Shown here piece after piece: positions 26,389 to 34,530 of a stretch of DNA of 64,000 bases (positions are counted from its first letter, which is position 1; the number at the start of each line of letters is the position of its first letter). The position numbers were made by a program, and so were the translations under genes. This stretch comes from JAOPZW01 sp963764585. Its GTDB lineage: Bacteria; Actinomycetota; Thermoleophilia; Solirubrobacterales; Solirubrobacteraceae. The notes beneath the pieces were generated by a model. It was given only the letters and a program-made list of their open reading frames with translations. It searched no databases and had not been told where the DNA came from. The stretch lies in the NCBI GenBank assembly GCA_963764585.1, contig CAVXTB010000002.1, forward strand, positions 451,155 through 515,154, read 5' to 3'.

Positions 26389-28587
26389 ATGTCGCGACGA
26401 GAGCGCCAGCGCCGCAAGCGCCGCAACGAGGGCGGCCCGCACCGCATCATCTTCCTGACGCTCGGGTTGCTCGCCACCTGCGTGGCGATCGCCGGGATCG
26501 CCGCGGTGGCCTGGGTGATCAACATCGCCAACGGCGCGCCGTCGCTGGACACCAGGAAGCCGATCGAGCTCGGCGCCACCTCGCGCGTCTACGCGGCCGA
26601 CGGCACGCGCCTGGGCTTCATCAACGCCACCACGCTGCGGACCCCGATCACGTCCGCCGAGATCCCCGACGTCGTGCGCGAGGCGACCGTCGCCATCGAG
26701 GACCGCCGCTTCTACGAGCACAAGGGCGTCGACTTCGAGGGCATCGTCCGCGCCGCGATCAAGAACGTCGAGTCCAAGAAGGACATCCAGGGCGGCTCGA
26801 CGCTGACCATGCAGCTCGTGCGCAACCTCTACACGGGCGAGCGCGCGCGCTCGGGCGTCGCCGGCTACAAGCGCAAGATCCGCGAGGCCAAGCTCGCCCA
26901 GGAGCTCGAGGACCGCCACCCCGGCCACGGCGGCAAGCTGTGGATCGTCAACAAGTACGTCAACTCGGTGCCCTACGGCACCGTCGGCGGGCAGACCGCG
27001 GTCGGCATCCAGGCCGCCGCGCGGATCTTCTTCGACAAGCCGGCCGCGCGCCTGACCCTGCGCGAAGCGGCGCTGCTCGCCGGGCTGCCGCAGGCGCCCT
27101 CGAACTACAACCCGTTCCTCGACAAGGGCGCGGCCACCGTGCGGCGCAACGACGTGCTGCAGCGCATGGCCGAGCAGGGCTACATCACCCAGGCGCTGGC
27201 CGACAAGACCATGGCGATGTCGCTCGGCGTCAAGCACAACCGCTACTACACGGCCAAGCGCGAGGGCTACGTCTTCGACTACGTCAAGCAGTACCTGATC
27301 GACCGCTACGGCCTGGACACCGTGCGCCGCGGCGGCCTGCGCGTCGACACCACGATCGACCTGCACCTGCAGAAGCTCGCCCGCAAGGCGATGGACGGCA
27401 ATCTCGGCGCCCCCGACCGCGCCGGCGCGATCGTCACCATCGACCCCGCAACCGGCTACGTCAGGGCGATGGCGTCGTCCTCGCGCTACGGCGACTCGAA
27501 GTACAACCTCGCCGCCCAGGGCCACCGCCAGGCGGGCTCGACCTTCAAGGTCATGGTGCTGATGGACGCGCTGCGCCGCGGCGTGGACCCCAACCGCACG
27601 TCCTACGTCTCGCGCCCGCTCCAGCGCGGCTGGCTGGCCACCGCGCCCGACTACGAGGTCCATACGTTCGGCCGCACCTACGGCGGCTCGATGAACCTCG
27701 TCACCGCGACGCTGAAGTCCGACAACACCGTCTACGCCCAGCTCGACGCCGACCTCGGCCCCGAGACGGTCGCCGACACCGCGCGCGACATGGGCATCAC
27801 GAGCCCGCTGCACGGCTACCCGGCCGAGGGCCTCGGCGGCCTGACCAACGGCGTCTCGCCGCTCGAGATGGCGCGCGCGTACGCGACGATCGCCAACGGC
27901 GGCTACCGCGTGAAGCCGATCGTGGTGCGCAAGGTCACCTTCCCCAACCATCACGTGGACATCCTCGGCAAGCCGACGCGCCACAAGGTCTTCGACGACG
28001 GCGTCACCTACGAGGCCACCCAGATCCTCGAGAAGAACGTGCAGGGCGGCACCGGGACCAAGGCGCAGATCGGCTGCCCGGCGGCGGGCAAGACCGGCAC
28101 GGTCGACAACTTCACCGACGCGTGGTTCGTCGGCTTCACCCCGCGCCTGGTGACCTCGGTCTGGGTCGGCCATCCGAAGGACCCGTATCCGCTGGGCCCC
28201 AACGCCCAGGGCGGCGCCATCGCCGCGCCGATCTGGGGCGCGTACATGAAGTCGGCCAAGGGCAAGTTCTGCGGCGAGTTCCCCAAGCCCAAGGTCCCGT
28301 TCAGCCCGCAGCCGTTCTTCGGCAAGTTCGCCCACAAGGCCGTCCCCAAGACTGACAAGAGCGGCGCGGCTCCGGACAACAAGCAGGGGGCCACCCCGGG
28401 CGACAACGGCCAGGGGACCAACAACAAGGACGGCGGCGGCGCGAAGTACCCGCCCGACGCCTACGAGTCGCCTCCGCAGGGCACGCCGAACACGCAGCCG
28501 CCGGCGGCCACGACCACGCCCGGACAGGCCACGCCGGGCGGGGCCCAGGACGGCGGCACAGGGGCCCCGGCCCCCAACCCCGGCTGA
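26389..28587 (+). CDS. Class A penicillin-binding protein (transglycosylase/transpeptidase)
   Basis: 732 residues. A basic cytoplasmic start (MSRRERQRRKRRNEGG) and one membrane helix are followed by GT51: ATVAIEDRRFYEHKGVDFEG with Glu104, and GGSTLTMQLVRNLY. The transpeptidase motifs are GSTFK (Ser384-Lys387), SDN (444-446) and KTGT (568-571). The tail of ~100 residues is Pro/Gly/Thr/Asn-rich. It polymerises and cross-links peptidoglycan outside the membrane. Confidence 0.95.
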   Translation: MSRRERQRRKRRNEGGPHRIIFLTLGLLATCVAIAGIAAVAWVINIANGAPSLDTRKPIELGATSRVYAADGTRLGFINATTLRTPITSAEIPDVVREATVAIEDRRFYEHKGVDFEGIVRAAIKNVESKKDIQGGSTLTMQLVRNLYTGERARSGVAGYKRKIREAKLAQELEDRHPGHGGKLWIVNKYVNSVPYGTVGGQTAVGIQAAARIFFDKPAARLTLREAALLAGLPQAPSNYNPFLDKGAATVRRNDVLQRMAEQGYITQALADKTMAMSLGVKHNRYYTAKREGYVFDYVKQYLIDRYGLDTVRRGGLRVDTTIDLHLQKLARKAMDGNLGAPDRAGAIVTIDPATGYVRAMASSSRYGDSKYNLAAQGHRQAGSTFKVMVLMDALRRGVDPNRTSYVSRPLQRGWLATAPDYEVHTFGRTYGGSMNLVTATLKSDNTVYAQLDADLGPETVADTARDMGITSPLHGYPAEGLGGLTNGVSPLEMARAYATIANGGYRVKPIVVRKVTFPNHHVDILGKPTRHKVFDDGVTYEATQILEKNVQGGTGTKAQIGCPAAGKTGTVDNFTDAWFVGFTPRLVTSVWVGHPKDPYPLGPNAQGGAIAAPIWGAYMKSAKGKFCGEFPKPKVPFSPQPFFGKFAHKAVPKTDKSGAAPDNKQGATPGDNGQGTNNKDGGGAKYPPDAYESPPQGTPNTQPPAATTTPGQATPGGAQDGGTGAPAPNPG

Positions 28588-28599
28588 CCCATCGACTGC

Positions 28600-28605
28600 T
28601 ACGGT
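28600..28605 (+). promoter_or_regulatory. -10 element TACGGT of infA
   Basis: TACGGT 10 nt before the infA ATG at 28616. The same hexamer precedes the gene at 61467. Confidence 0.45.
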
Positions 28606-28615
28606 CCCGCTTGGC

Positions 28616-28834
28616 ATGGCCAAGGAGGAGAAGGTCGAGTTCGAGGGTGAGGTCATCGAGGCCCTGCCCAACGCCATGTTCCGCGTCAAGCTGGACAACG
28701 ACCACGTCGTCCTCGGTCACGTCGCGGGCAAGATGCGCCGCTTCCGCATCCGCATCCTGCCCGGCGATCGCGTTCGCGTCGAGCTGTCGCCGTACGACCT
28801 CGATCGCGCGCGGATCGTCTACCGGCATCGGTGA
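28616..28834 (+). CDS. infA: Translation initiation factor IF-1
   Basis: 72 residues, the exact family length. S1/OB fold: KVEFEGEVIEALPNAMFRVK, VLGHVAGKMRRFRIRILPGD, VRVELSPYDLDRARIVYRHR. Binds the 30S A site during initiation. The stop overlaps the thiL GTG. Here it is next to thiL rather than in the usual rpmJ-rpsM neighbourhood. Confidence 0.97.
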   Translation: MAKEEKVEFEGEVIEALPNAMFRVKLDNDHVVLGHVAGKMRRFRIRILPGDRVRVELSPYDLDRARIVYRHR

Positions 28835-29769
28835 GCGAGCTCTCGCTCATCGCCGCGTTCGAGCGGCTCCTGCGCCCGCGCTCTGAGCGCATCGTGCGCT
28901 GGGTGGGCGACGACGCGGCGGTCGTCCGCGCGCGGCCGTTCGCCGTCACGTCGATCGACGCGATGGTCGATGGCGTGCACTTCCGCCTCGACCACCCGGG
29001 CGTGACGACCGCCGACGCCGGGCACCGCGCGCTGGCCGCGGCGCTGTCGGACCTCGCAGCGATGGGCGCCGACGCCGGCGAGGCCTACGTGGCGATCGGC
29101 GTGCCGGAGGGCCTCGGCGCCGACGCGGTGCTCGACTGCGTGCGCGCGATGGAGGAGCTCGCCCAGCGCACCGGCACGACGATCGCCGGCGGCGACCTCG
29201 TCCGCGCGCCGGTGCTGACGCTGGCGGTCACCGTCACCGGCTGGGCCGATGCGCGCGAGGACCTCGTCGGGCGCGACGGCGCGCGGCCCGGCGACGGCGT
29301 CGTCGTCACCGGCGCGCTGGGCGCCGCCGCGGCGGGGCTGGCCGTGCTCGACGGCCGCGCCGCCGGCGGGCCGGAGCTCGTGCGCGCCTACCTGCGCCCC
29401 GAGCCGCGGCTGGACGAAGGGCGCGCGCTCGCCCGCGCGGGCGCGACCGCCATGATCGACCTGTCCGACGGCATCGCCACCGACGCGCGCCACATCGCCG
29501 CGCGCAGCGGCGTGGCGATCGCGATCGACCTCGATGCGCTGCCGCTCGCGCCCGGCGTGGCCGAGGTGGCCGAGCAGCTCGGCCTCGAGCGGTGGGAGCC
29601 GGCCGCGACCGGCGGCGAGGACTTCGAGCTGTGCGCGTGCCTGCCCGCGGGCGTCGAGATGCCCGGGACCACGCGCGTGGGGACCGTCGTCGACGGCGCG
29701 ACCGGCGTGACGTTCAGCGCGGGCGGCGCGGAGCGCGCGGTGCGCGGCTTCGAGCACCGCGTCGGCTGA
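28831..29769 (+). CDS. thiL: Thiamine-monophosphate kinase
   Basis: 312 residues. IVRWVGDDAAVVRARPFAVT, the metal-binding TSIDAMVDGVHFRLDHPG, ALAAALSDLAAMGADAGEAY, GTTIAGGDLVRAPVLTLAVT, the nucleotide-site MIDLSDGIATDARHIAAR and GGEDFELCACLP are all in place. It phosphorylates TMP to TPP. GTG start overlaps infA stop. Confidence 0.94.
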   Translation: MSELSLIAAFERLLRPRSERIVRWVGDDAAVVRARPFAVTSIDAMVDGVHFRLDHPGVTTADAGHRALAAALSDLAAMGADAGEAYVAIGVPEGLGADAVLDCVRAMEELAQRTGTTIAGGDLVRAPVLTLAVTVTGWADAREDLVGRDGARPGDGVVVTGALGAAAAGLAVLDGRAAGGPELVRAYLRPEPRLDEGRALARAGATAMIDLSDGIATDARHIAARSGVAIAIDLDALPLAPGVAEVAEQLGLERWEPAATGGEDFELCACLPAGVEMPGTTRVGTVVDGATGVTFSAGGAERAVRGFEHRVG

Positions 29770-29890
29770 CCGCGGGCGGCGCCGCGAGGCGCTGCGCGCC
29801 CACGCGGCGGATGAGCGCCTCGGCGACCGCCTCGGGGTCGACGTCGTAGTCCGCGCGCTCGATGCGTGCCTTGAGGGAGTCGATCTTCAT
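29714..29890 (-). CDS. FlgM-like small protein (putative anti-sigma factor domain)
   Basis: 58 residues. The first half MKIDSLKARIERADYDVDPE followed by AVAEALIRR resembles the C-terminal sigma-binding helices of FlgM (LKxxIxxGxYxVDxxxVAxxLL). The second half is Arg/Ala/Pro-rich and featureless. A GGAAAGG lies just before the ATG. It is 40 nt downstream of the sortase gene on the same strand and overlaps the thiL 3' end by 56 bp. No flagellar gene is in the window, so any anti-sigma role is inference. Confidence 0.5.
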   Translation of the reverse strand: MKIDSLKARIERADYDVDPEAVAEALIRRVGAQRLAAPPAVSRRGARSRAPRAPRRPR

Positions 29891-29930
29891 CTGCCTTTCC
29901 AACGACGGATCGCTTTCCCTATCGGCCGGG

Positions 29931-30584
29931 TCACACATGGCGGTTGAGGTCGCTAGCCGACTGTCCGACGCCGACGAGCCGCGCCAGCACGACAATGCGA
30001 CGAGCGGCGGAAAACAGCGGATGACAGGCACTGAGCACCAGGCGATCATGACCGACCCGGCGCAGAACGGACACATCTTTCGGATAGACGATGCGCCGGC
30101 CCTCGACGGCGTAGCGGAAGGTCCCGTACGGCAAGCGGAGCGTCACGACGTCGCCGCGGCGCAGGGCATCGATGTGGCGGAAGGGCGCGCCGTAGGTCGT
30201 CCGATGCCCGGCGATCGCCGTCGTGCCGCGCTGACCGGGCAGCGCCGTGCCGTCGAGCAGGCCGGGGCCGGCGCGCAGGTCGGCCGGGGTCGTGCCGCGC
30301 ACCACGATCGTGCGCAGGCCGATGCGCGGGATCCGCAGCTCGGCCAGCGCCTGGCCGTCGCGGCGCGAGCGCGCCAGCGCACGCGCGGCGGCGGCGACGT
30401 GGGCGCCGTCGGCCAGGCGCCGCGGCGTGGTCAGCTCGAGCGCGCGTAGCTGGCCGGCGAGCCGGTGCTGCGAGCGATCGGCGCGCAGCGCGCTGACCGG
30501 CTCCTGCCATGCGAGCGTCAGGCCCACGTCGGCCAGCGCGAGCAGGCCGAGGGCGACGAGCACCGTGCCCAGCGCGCGCCTCAT
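29931..30584 (-). CDS. Sortase (class E/F type transpeptidase)
   Basis: 217 residues. One N-terminal membrane helix (ALGTVLVALGLLALADVGLT), then the sortase barrel: LRIPRIGLRTIVVRGTTPAD, the catalytic His in TTAIAGHRTTYGAPF, and the catalytic Cys in DRLVLSACHPLFSAARRIVV with the downstream Arg. The Cys block is SACHP instead of the usual TLTTC. Anchors LPxTG-like proteins or pili; no obvious substrate is in the window. The ATG overlaps the upstream M28-like stop (ATGA). Confidence 0.87.
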   Translation of the reverse strand: MRRALGTVLVALGLLALADVGLTLAWQEPVSALRADRSQHRLAGQLRALELTTPRRLADGAHVAAAARALARSRRDGQALAELRIPRIGLRTIVVRGTTPADLRAGPGLLDGTALPGQRGTTAIAGHRTTYGAPFRHIDALRRGDVVTLRLPYGTFRYAVEGRRIVYPKDVSVLRRVGHDRLVLSACHPLFSAARRIVVLARLVGVGQSASDLNRHV

Positions 30585-32362
30585 CGCCGCAGCGCGGACT
30601 CCGTGCCGCCCAGCGAGCCCGGGCCGGCGTAGGTGAGCGGGCCGCGGACGGTGACGTCGTGCGGCTCGACGGGGGTCACGGCGCGGCGCCCGCGCAGGGC
30701 GAGGATCGCGGCGGCCAGCAGGCAGACGAGGACGAGGCTCCAGATCGCCCAGCCCAGCGGGCCGACGATGCCGCCGGCGACGAGCAGCACGCAGAACCAC
30801 GCGAAGTGGCCGGGCGACAGGCCGAGCTGGCCGGCGATCGACAGGTCGACGAGCACGAAGGGCACCGCGGCCAGCGCGACGAGCGCGAGCGCCAGCCCGC
30901 GGCGCAGGCGCACCTCGCGCGCCACCACGGCCAGCAGCAGATGGGCGCCCGGGACGAGCAGCGCCGCCGCGTACGGGTTGGTCAGCCACAGCACGCCGGC
31001 CAGCGCGCACCACATGACCAGCAGCGCCGCGCCGGCGCCGTCGCCGTCGAGGCGGCCGCGGACCGCGGCCGCGCGCAGGAGGACCGGCCGCAGGACCATC
31101 CAGGTCAGCACCGCGGCGAGGCCCATCGCGACGAGCGCGGCGGTTCCCGTCCCGCCGACCGGGATCGCCCCGGCGGCCACGGGCTCGGGCGGCGTCGCGG
31201 GCAGCAGCCCGGCCACCCCGAGGAACCAGCCGAAGGCCAGCGCGACGACGAGCGGCAGCGCCGTCGCGACCAGCCACCACAGCCACGGCGCCACGGCCTC
31301 GTGGCGGCGGCGCACGCGCGCGAAGCCGTCGACGGTCACGAGCACGGGCGCCAGCAGGAAGGCGGCGACGAGCAGCCGCACGGCCCACAGTGGCAGGACC
31401 TTGCGCACGGTCACCAGCGCGTGGCTCGATCCCGCGCCCGCGAGGTCGGGGCCGTTGTCGACCGCGGTGAGGGCGCGCAGGGCGGCCCGCCCGAACGCCT
31501 GCATCCGCCCGGGGACGAGGGGGTCGCCCGCGCGCGGCGAGCGCTCGCCGCTCACCGACAGCAGCGCGGCGGCGCGGTCGGCCGCCACGAGCGGGCCCTG
31601 CTCGCCGACGGTGACCGGGAAGGCCAGCCGTGCCCACTGCGAGGTCGCCCGCGACCCGCCCGGGTTCGTGTTGGCCTCCTTGCGCACGGCCGCCTCGACG
31701 GTGCGCCGCAGCTGCAGCGAGCCGATGCCGTCGCCGGTCGACCAGCCGGTCACGAACGGGCGGCGGACCGTCGCGCCCGCGACGTCGCCGAGCACGAGCA
31801 CGGCGTCGGAGCGCCCGCCCAGGCGGTCGACCAGGTCGCGCGCGCCGCCCAGGCCGGCGCTGCCGCCGCTCGTCGAGACGAAGGTCACCGTGCGGCGCAG
31901 GCGCCCGCCGCTGACCAGGCGCGCCAGCTCGACCATCGCGGCGGTGCCCGACAGCTCGGCCTTGGCCCCGCGCCCGATCGCGTCGCGATGCGCGACGACG
32001 ACGAGGCCCGGTCCGGGCTGGCCGACCTGCCGGGCGATGACCGTGGTCAGCGTGCGCTTGCCGTCGGCGGTCTCGGCGCTGAAGCTCGGGGCGCTGACCT
32101 GGTAGGAGCCGATCGCGCGAAACGCCTGCGCCAGGCGGCGGGCGAGCGCGGCGTCGCCGCTGTCGCCGGCGCGCCGCTCTGGGAACGCGTCCGCCCAGGC
32201 GTTCAGATCCTGGTTGGCGCGCGCGACGGCGTTCTCGTTGAAGGCGTCGGGCTCGAGCGTCGTGCCGATCGGCCGCGGCCGGTCGCTGAGCGAGAACGCG
32301 GCGACGATGAGCGCGAACAGGATCGGGACGAGGGCTGCGCGGTAGATCCGCGGGTCGAGCAT
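30581..32362 (-). CDS. Polytopic membrane protein with a degenerate M28 aminopeptidase-like domain
   Basis: 593 residues. One N-terminal helix, then an extracytoplasmic domain (~60-320) resembling M28 peptidases: GPGLVVVAHRDAIGRGAKAE and LSGTAAMVELARLV align with the usual GAHxDS...NDNASGTAxLLExAR, but the metal ligands are largely replaced. The C-terminal half has about eight helices (LPLWAVRLLVAAFLLAPVLV to LVLVCLLAAAILAL). Probably a non-catalytic membrane partner of the co-transcribed sortase. It has a -10 TACCCT 11 nt before the ATG. Confidence 0.75.
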   Translation of the reverse strand: MLDPRIYRAALVPILFALIVAAFSLSDRPRPIGTTLEPDAFNENAVARANQDLNAWADAFPERRAGDSGDAALARRLAQAFRAIGSYQVSAPSFSAETADGKRTLTTVIARQVGQPGPGLVVVAHRDAIGRGAKAELSGTAAMVELARLVSGGRLRRTVTFVSTSGGSAGLGGARDLVDRLGGRSDAVLVLGDVAGATVRRPFVTGWSTGDGIGSLQLRRTVEAAVRKEANTNPGGSRATSQWARLAFPVTVGEQGPLVAADRAAALLSVSGERSPRAGDPLVPGRMQAFGRAALRALTAVDNGPDLAGAGSSHALVTVRKVLPLWAVRLLVAAFLLAPVLVTVDGFARVRRRHEAVAPWLWWLVATALPLVVALAFGWFLGVAGLLPATPPEPVAAGAIPVGGTGTAALVAMGLAAVLTWMVLRPVLLRAAAVRGRLDGDGAGAALLVMWCALAGVLWLTNPYAAALLVPGAHLLLAVVAREVRLRRGLALALVALAAVPFVLVDLSIAGQLGLSPGHFAWFCVLLVAGGIVGPLGWAIWSLVLVCLLAAAILALRGRRAVTPVEPHDVTVRGPLTYAGPGSLGGTESALRR

Positions 32363-32373
32363 GCGAATTTTGG

Positions 32374-32379
32374 AGGGTA
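32374..32379 (-). promoter_or_regulatory. -10 element TACCCT of the M28-like/sortase operon
   Basis: Minus-strand TACCCT 11 nt before the ATG at 32362. A plus-strand TACCCT (32388-32393) serves the divergent regulator. Confidence 0.47.
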
Positions 32380-32387
32380 GCTGGGCG

Positions 32388-32393
32388 TACCCT
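32388..32393 (+). promoter_or_regulatory. -10 element TACCCT of the response regulator
   Basis: TACCCT 13 nt before the ATG at 32407, 8 bp from the oppositely oriented TACCCT of the divergent operon. Confidence 0.47.
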
Positions 32394-32406
32394 GTGCAGA
32401 GTCGAC

Positions 32407-33117
32407 ATGCTCGAGCACACGCCCCGCATCCTCCTGGTCGACGACGAGCAGTCGATCCAGACCATGCTCTCGTTTCCGCTGCGCAGGGACGGCTACGAGG
32501 TCGTGCAGGCCACCGACGGGCGCGAGGCCCTCGCGCGCTTCGGCGAGACGAGCTTCGACCTCGTCGTGCTCGACGTCATGCTCCCGCGCCTCGACGGCCT
32601 GGAGGTGTGTCGGCGCATGCGCGCGCGCTCGTCGGTGCCGATCATCATGCTCACGGCCAAGGCCGAGGAGATCGACAAGGTCCTCGGCCTCGAGCTCGGC
32701 GCCGACGACTACATCACCAAGCCGTTCTCGCTGCGCGAGTTCCGCTCGCGCGTGAAGGCCGCGCTGCGCCGCGCCGGGATGGCACGTCGCGAGCCGGCCG
32801 GCGACGAGAGCCCGCTCGAGGTCCACGAGCTGCGCATCGATCCGGCCAAGCGCGCCGTCGACGTCCGCGGCGAGCCCGTCCAGACCACCTACGTCGAGTT
32901 CGAGATCCTGCTCGCGCTCGCCACCAGCCCCGGCCGCGTGTGGACGCGCGACATGCTGCTCACGCGGATCTGGGGCGACAGCGCCTACCGCGACCCGCGC
33001 ACGATCGACGTCCACATCCGCCACCTGCGCGAGAAGCTCGAAAGCGACGCGAAGGACCCGGAGTACCTGTTCACCGTGCGCGGCGTCGGCTACCGGTTCC
33101 GCGACACGGAGGGCTAA
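32407..33117 (+). CDS. OmpR/PhoB-type response regulator
   Basis: 236 residues. Receiver domain with the acidic pair Asp12/Asp13, phospho-acceptor Asp56 (FDLVVLDVMLPRLDG), Thr83 and Lys105 (DDYITKPFS). C-terminal winged helix: VEFEILLALATSPGRVWTRD and RTIDVHIRHLREKLESD. It pairs with the histidine kinase immediately downstream, whose Shine-Dalgarno is in its last codons. Confidence 0.95.
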   Translation: MLEHTPRILLVDDEQSIQTMLSFPLRRDGYEVVQATDGREALARFGETSFDLVVLDVMLPRLDGLEVCRRMRARSSVPIIMLTAKAEEIDKVLGLELGADDYITKPFSLREFRSRVKAALRRAGMARREPAGDESPLEVHELRIDPAKRAVDVRGEPVQTTYVEFEILLALATSPGRVWTRDMLLTRIWGDSAYRDPRTIDVHIRHLREKLESDAKDPEYLFTVRGVGYRFRDTEG

Positions 33118-33120
33118 GCG

Positions 33121-34530
33121 ACGCGCTCCATCGCCAACCGCCTCGCGCTGCTCTTCTTCGCCATCACGCTGGTGGTGATCGCGGCGATCTACCTCGGCGT
33201 GACGTCGGGCCTCGACGAGGGCGTGCGCGATCAGAAGCTCGACACGCTGACCGCGCTGGCGCGCCGCTACAGCGGCCCGATCTGGCAGGCCATCGACCGC
33301 TCGATGCCGGCCGGCCGGCTCGACGCGCGCGTGCGCGCGGCCGCCGACGCGTCGGGCGCGCGCGTGACCCTCTTCGCCGTCAGCCACGGCACCGAGGGCC
33401 CGCAGACGGATCTGCGCTCCGACTCCACGCAGCAGACCGAGATCCCCGACCTGCAGTTCGACGTCGCGCTCGACGCGGCACGCAGCGGCAAGGTCGCGCG
33501 TGGAACCGAGGCGGGCAACGTCGGGCGTATCGCCGAGGCGGCGCTGCCGCTGCGCGTGACGCCGCCGGGGAGCAGACGCCCTGGCGTCTACGACGTGGTC
33601 GTCTACTCGGCGCCGCTGGAGGACGTCGACGCTACGGTCTCGCTGATCCGCCAGCGCGCGCTGGTCGCGGGCCTCGTCGCGCTGCTCGGCGCCCTCCTCG
33701 CCGGCTACCTCGTCGCCAGCGCGTTCAGCCGCCGCGTCGTGCGCATGGAGGGCGCGGCGCGGCGGGTGGCGCGGGGCGACTTCGGCGCGCGCTTCGAGTC
33801 TGGCGCGCGCGACGAGCTCGGCCAGCTCGCACGCACGCTGGACTCGATGCAGCGCCAGCTCGCCGAGCTCGAGACCGCGCGGCGGCGCTTCATCGCCACC
33901 GCCTCGCACGAGCTGCGCACCCCGATCTTCTCGCTCAGCGGCTTCCTCGAGCTGCTCGAGGACGAGGAGCTCGACGAGGAGACGCGCGCGGCGTTCCTGC
34001 GCCAGCTGCGCCTCCAGGTCGACCGGCTGGGCAAGCTCGCGACCGATCTGCTCGACCTCTCGCGCCTGGAGGCGGGCTCGCTGGAGCTGCGCCCGGAGCC
34101 GATCGACCTCGGCGAGCTGGCCAAGGGCGTGGCGGCCGAGTTCACGCCCGCGCTGGCCGCGCACGAGTCGCACCTGGAGCTACGCCTTGCCGGCGAGCGG
34201 GTACAGGCCTTGTGCGATCCTGAGCGCGTCGCCCAGATCATGCGCATCCTGCTCGACAACGCCCTCAGCCACACGCCGGCCGGCACCGACGTCGTGGTCT
34301 CCGCGTCGCGCCGCGACGGCAACGTTCGCCTGGCGGTGACCGACTTCGGCAGCGGCATCAGGCGCGGCGACCTCGAGCGCGTGTTCGAGCCGTTCTACAC
34401 CTCCGACGACGCCCAGGGCTCGGGGCTCGGGCTGGCGATCGCGCACGAGCTGGCCGAGCGCATGGACGGCGAGCTGAGCGCCGAGAGCAGCCCGGGGCGC
34501 ACGACCTTCGCGCTGGAGCTGCCGGCGTGA
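33121..34530 (+). CDS. Sensor histidine kinase
   Basis: About 469 residues. First membrane helix IANRLALLFFAITLVVIAAI, sensor domain, second helix LVAGLVALLGALLAGYLVAS, HAMP, HisKA with FIATASHELRTPIFSLSGFL (His ~263), HATPase with the N box ILLDNALSHTP and G boxes DFGSGI and GSGLGLAIA. The full first helix requires translation from about 33121, where the codon is ACG. A good GGAGGG (33108-33113) sits 7 nt upstream. The first standard start, the GTG at 33172, would cut the helix. Either ACG is used or an ATG has been altered. The HtrA gene follows with a GTGA overlap. Confidence 0.85.
   Translation, partial: TRSIANRLALLFFAITLVVIAAIYLGVTSGLDEGVRDQKLDTLTALARRYSGPIWQAIDRSMPAGRLDARVRAAADASGARVTLFAVSHGTEGPQTDLRSDSTQQTEIPDLQFDVALDAARSGKVARGTEAGNVGRIAEAALPLRVTPPGSRRPGVYDVVVYSAPLEDVDATVSLIRQRALVAGLVALLGALLAGYLVASAFSRRVVRMEGAARRVARGDFGARFESGARDELGQLARTLDSMQRQLAELETARRRFIATASHELRTPIFSLSGFLELLEDEELDEETRAAFLRQLRLQVDRLGKLATDLLDLSRLEAGSLELRPEPIDLGELAKGVAAEFTPALAAHESHLELRLAGERVQALCDPERVAQIMRILLDNALSHTPAGTDVVVSASRRDGNVRLAVTDFGSGIRRGDLERVFEPFYTSDDAQGSGLGLAIAHELAERMDGELSAESSPGRTTFALELPA

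Noticed and set aside
26020..28698. ~890-codon minus-strand frame over mscS, PBP1 and infA
   Set aside because: No domain, Arg/Val/Gly/Ala composition, and opposite to a complete PBP with all active-site motifs.
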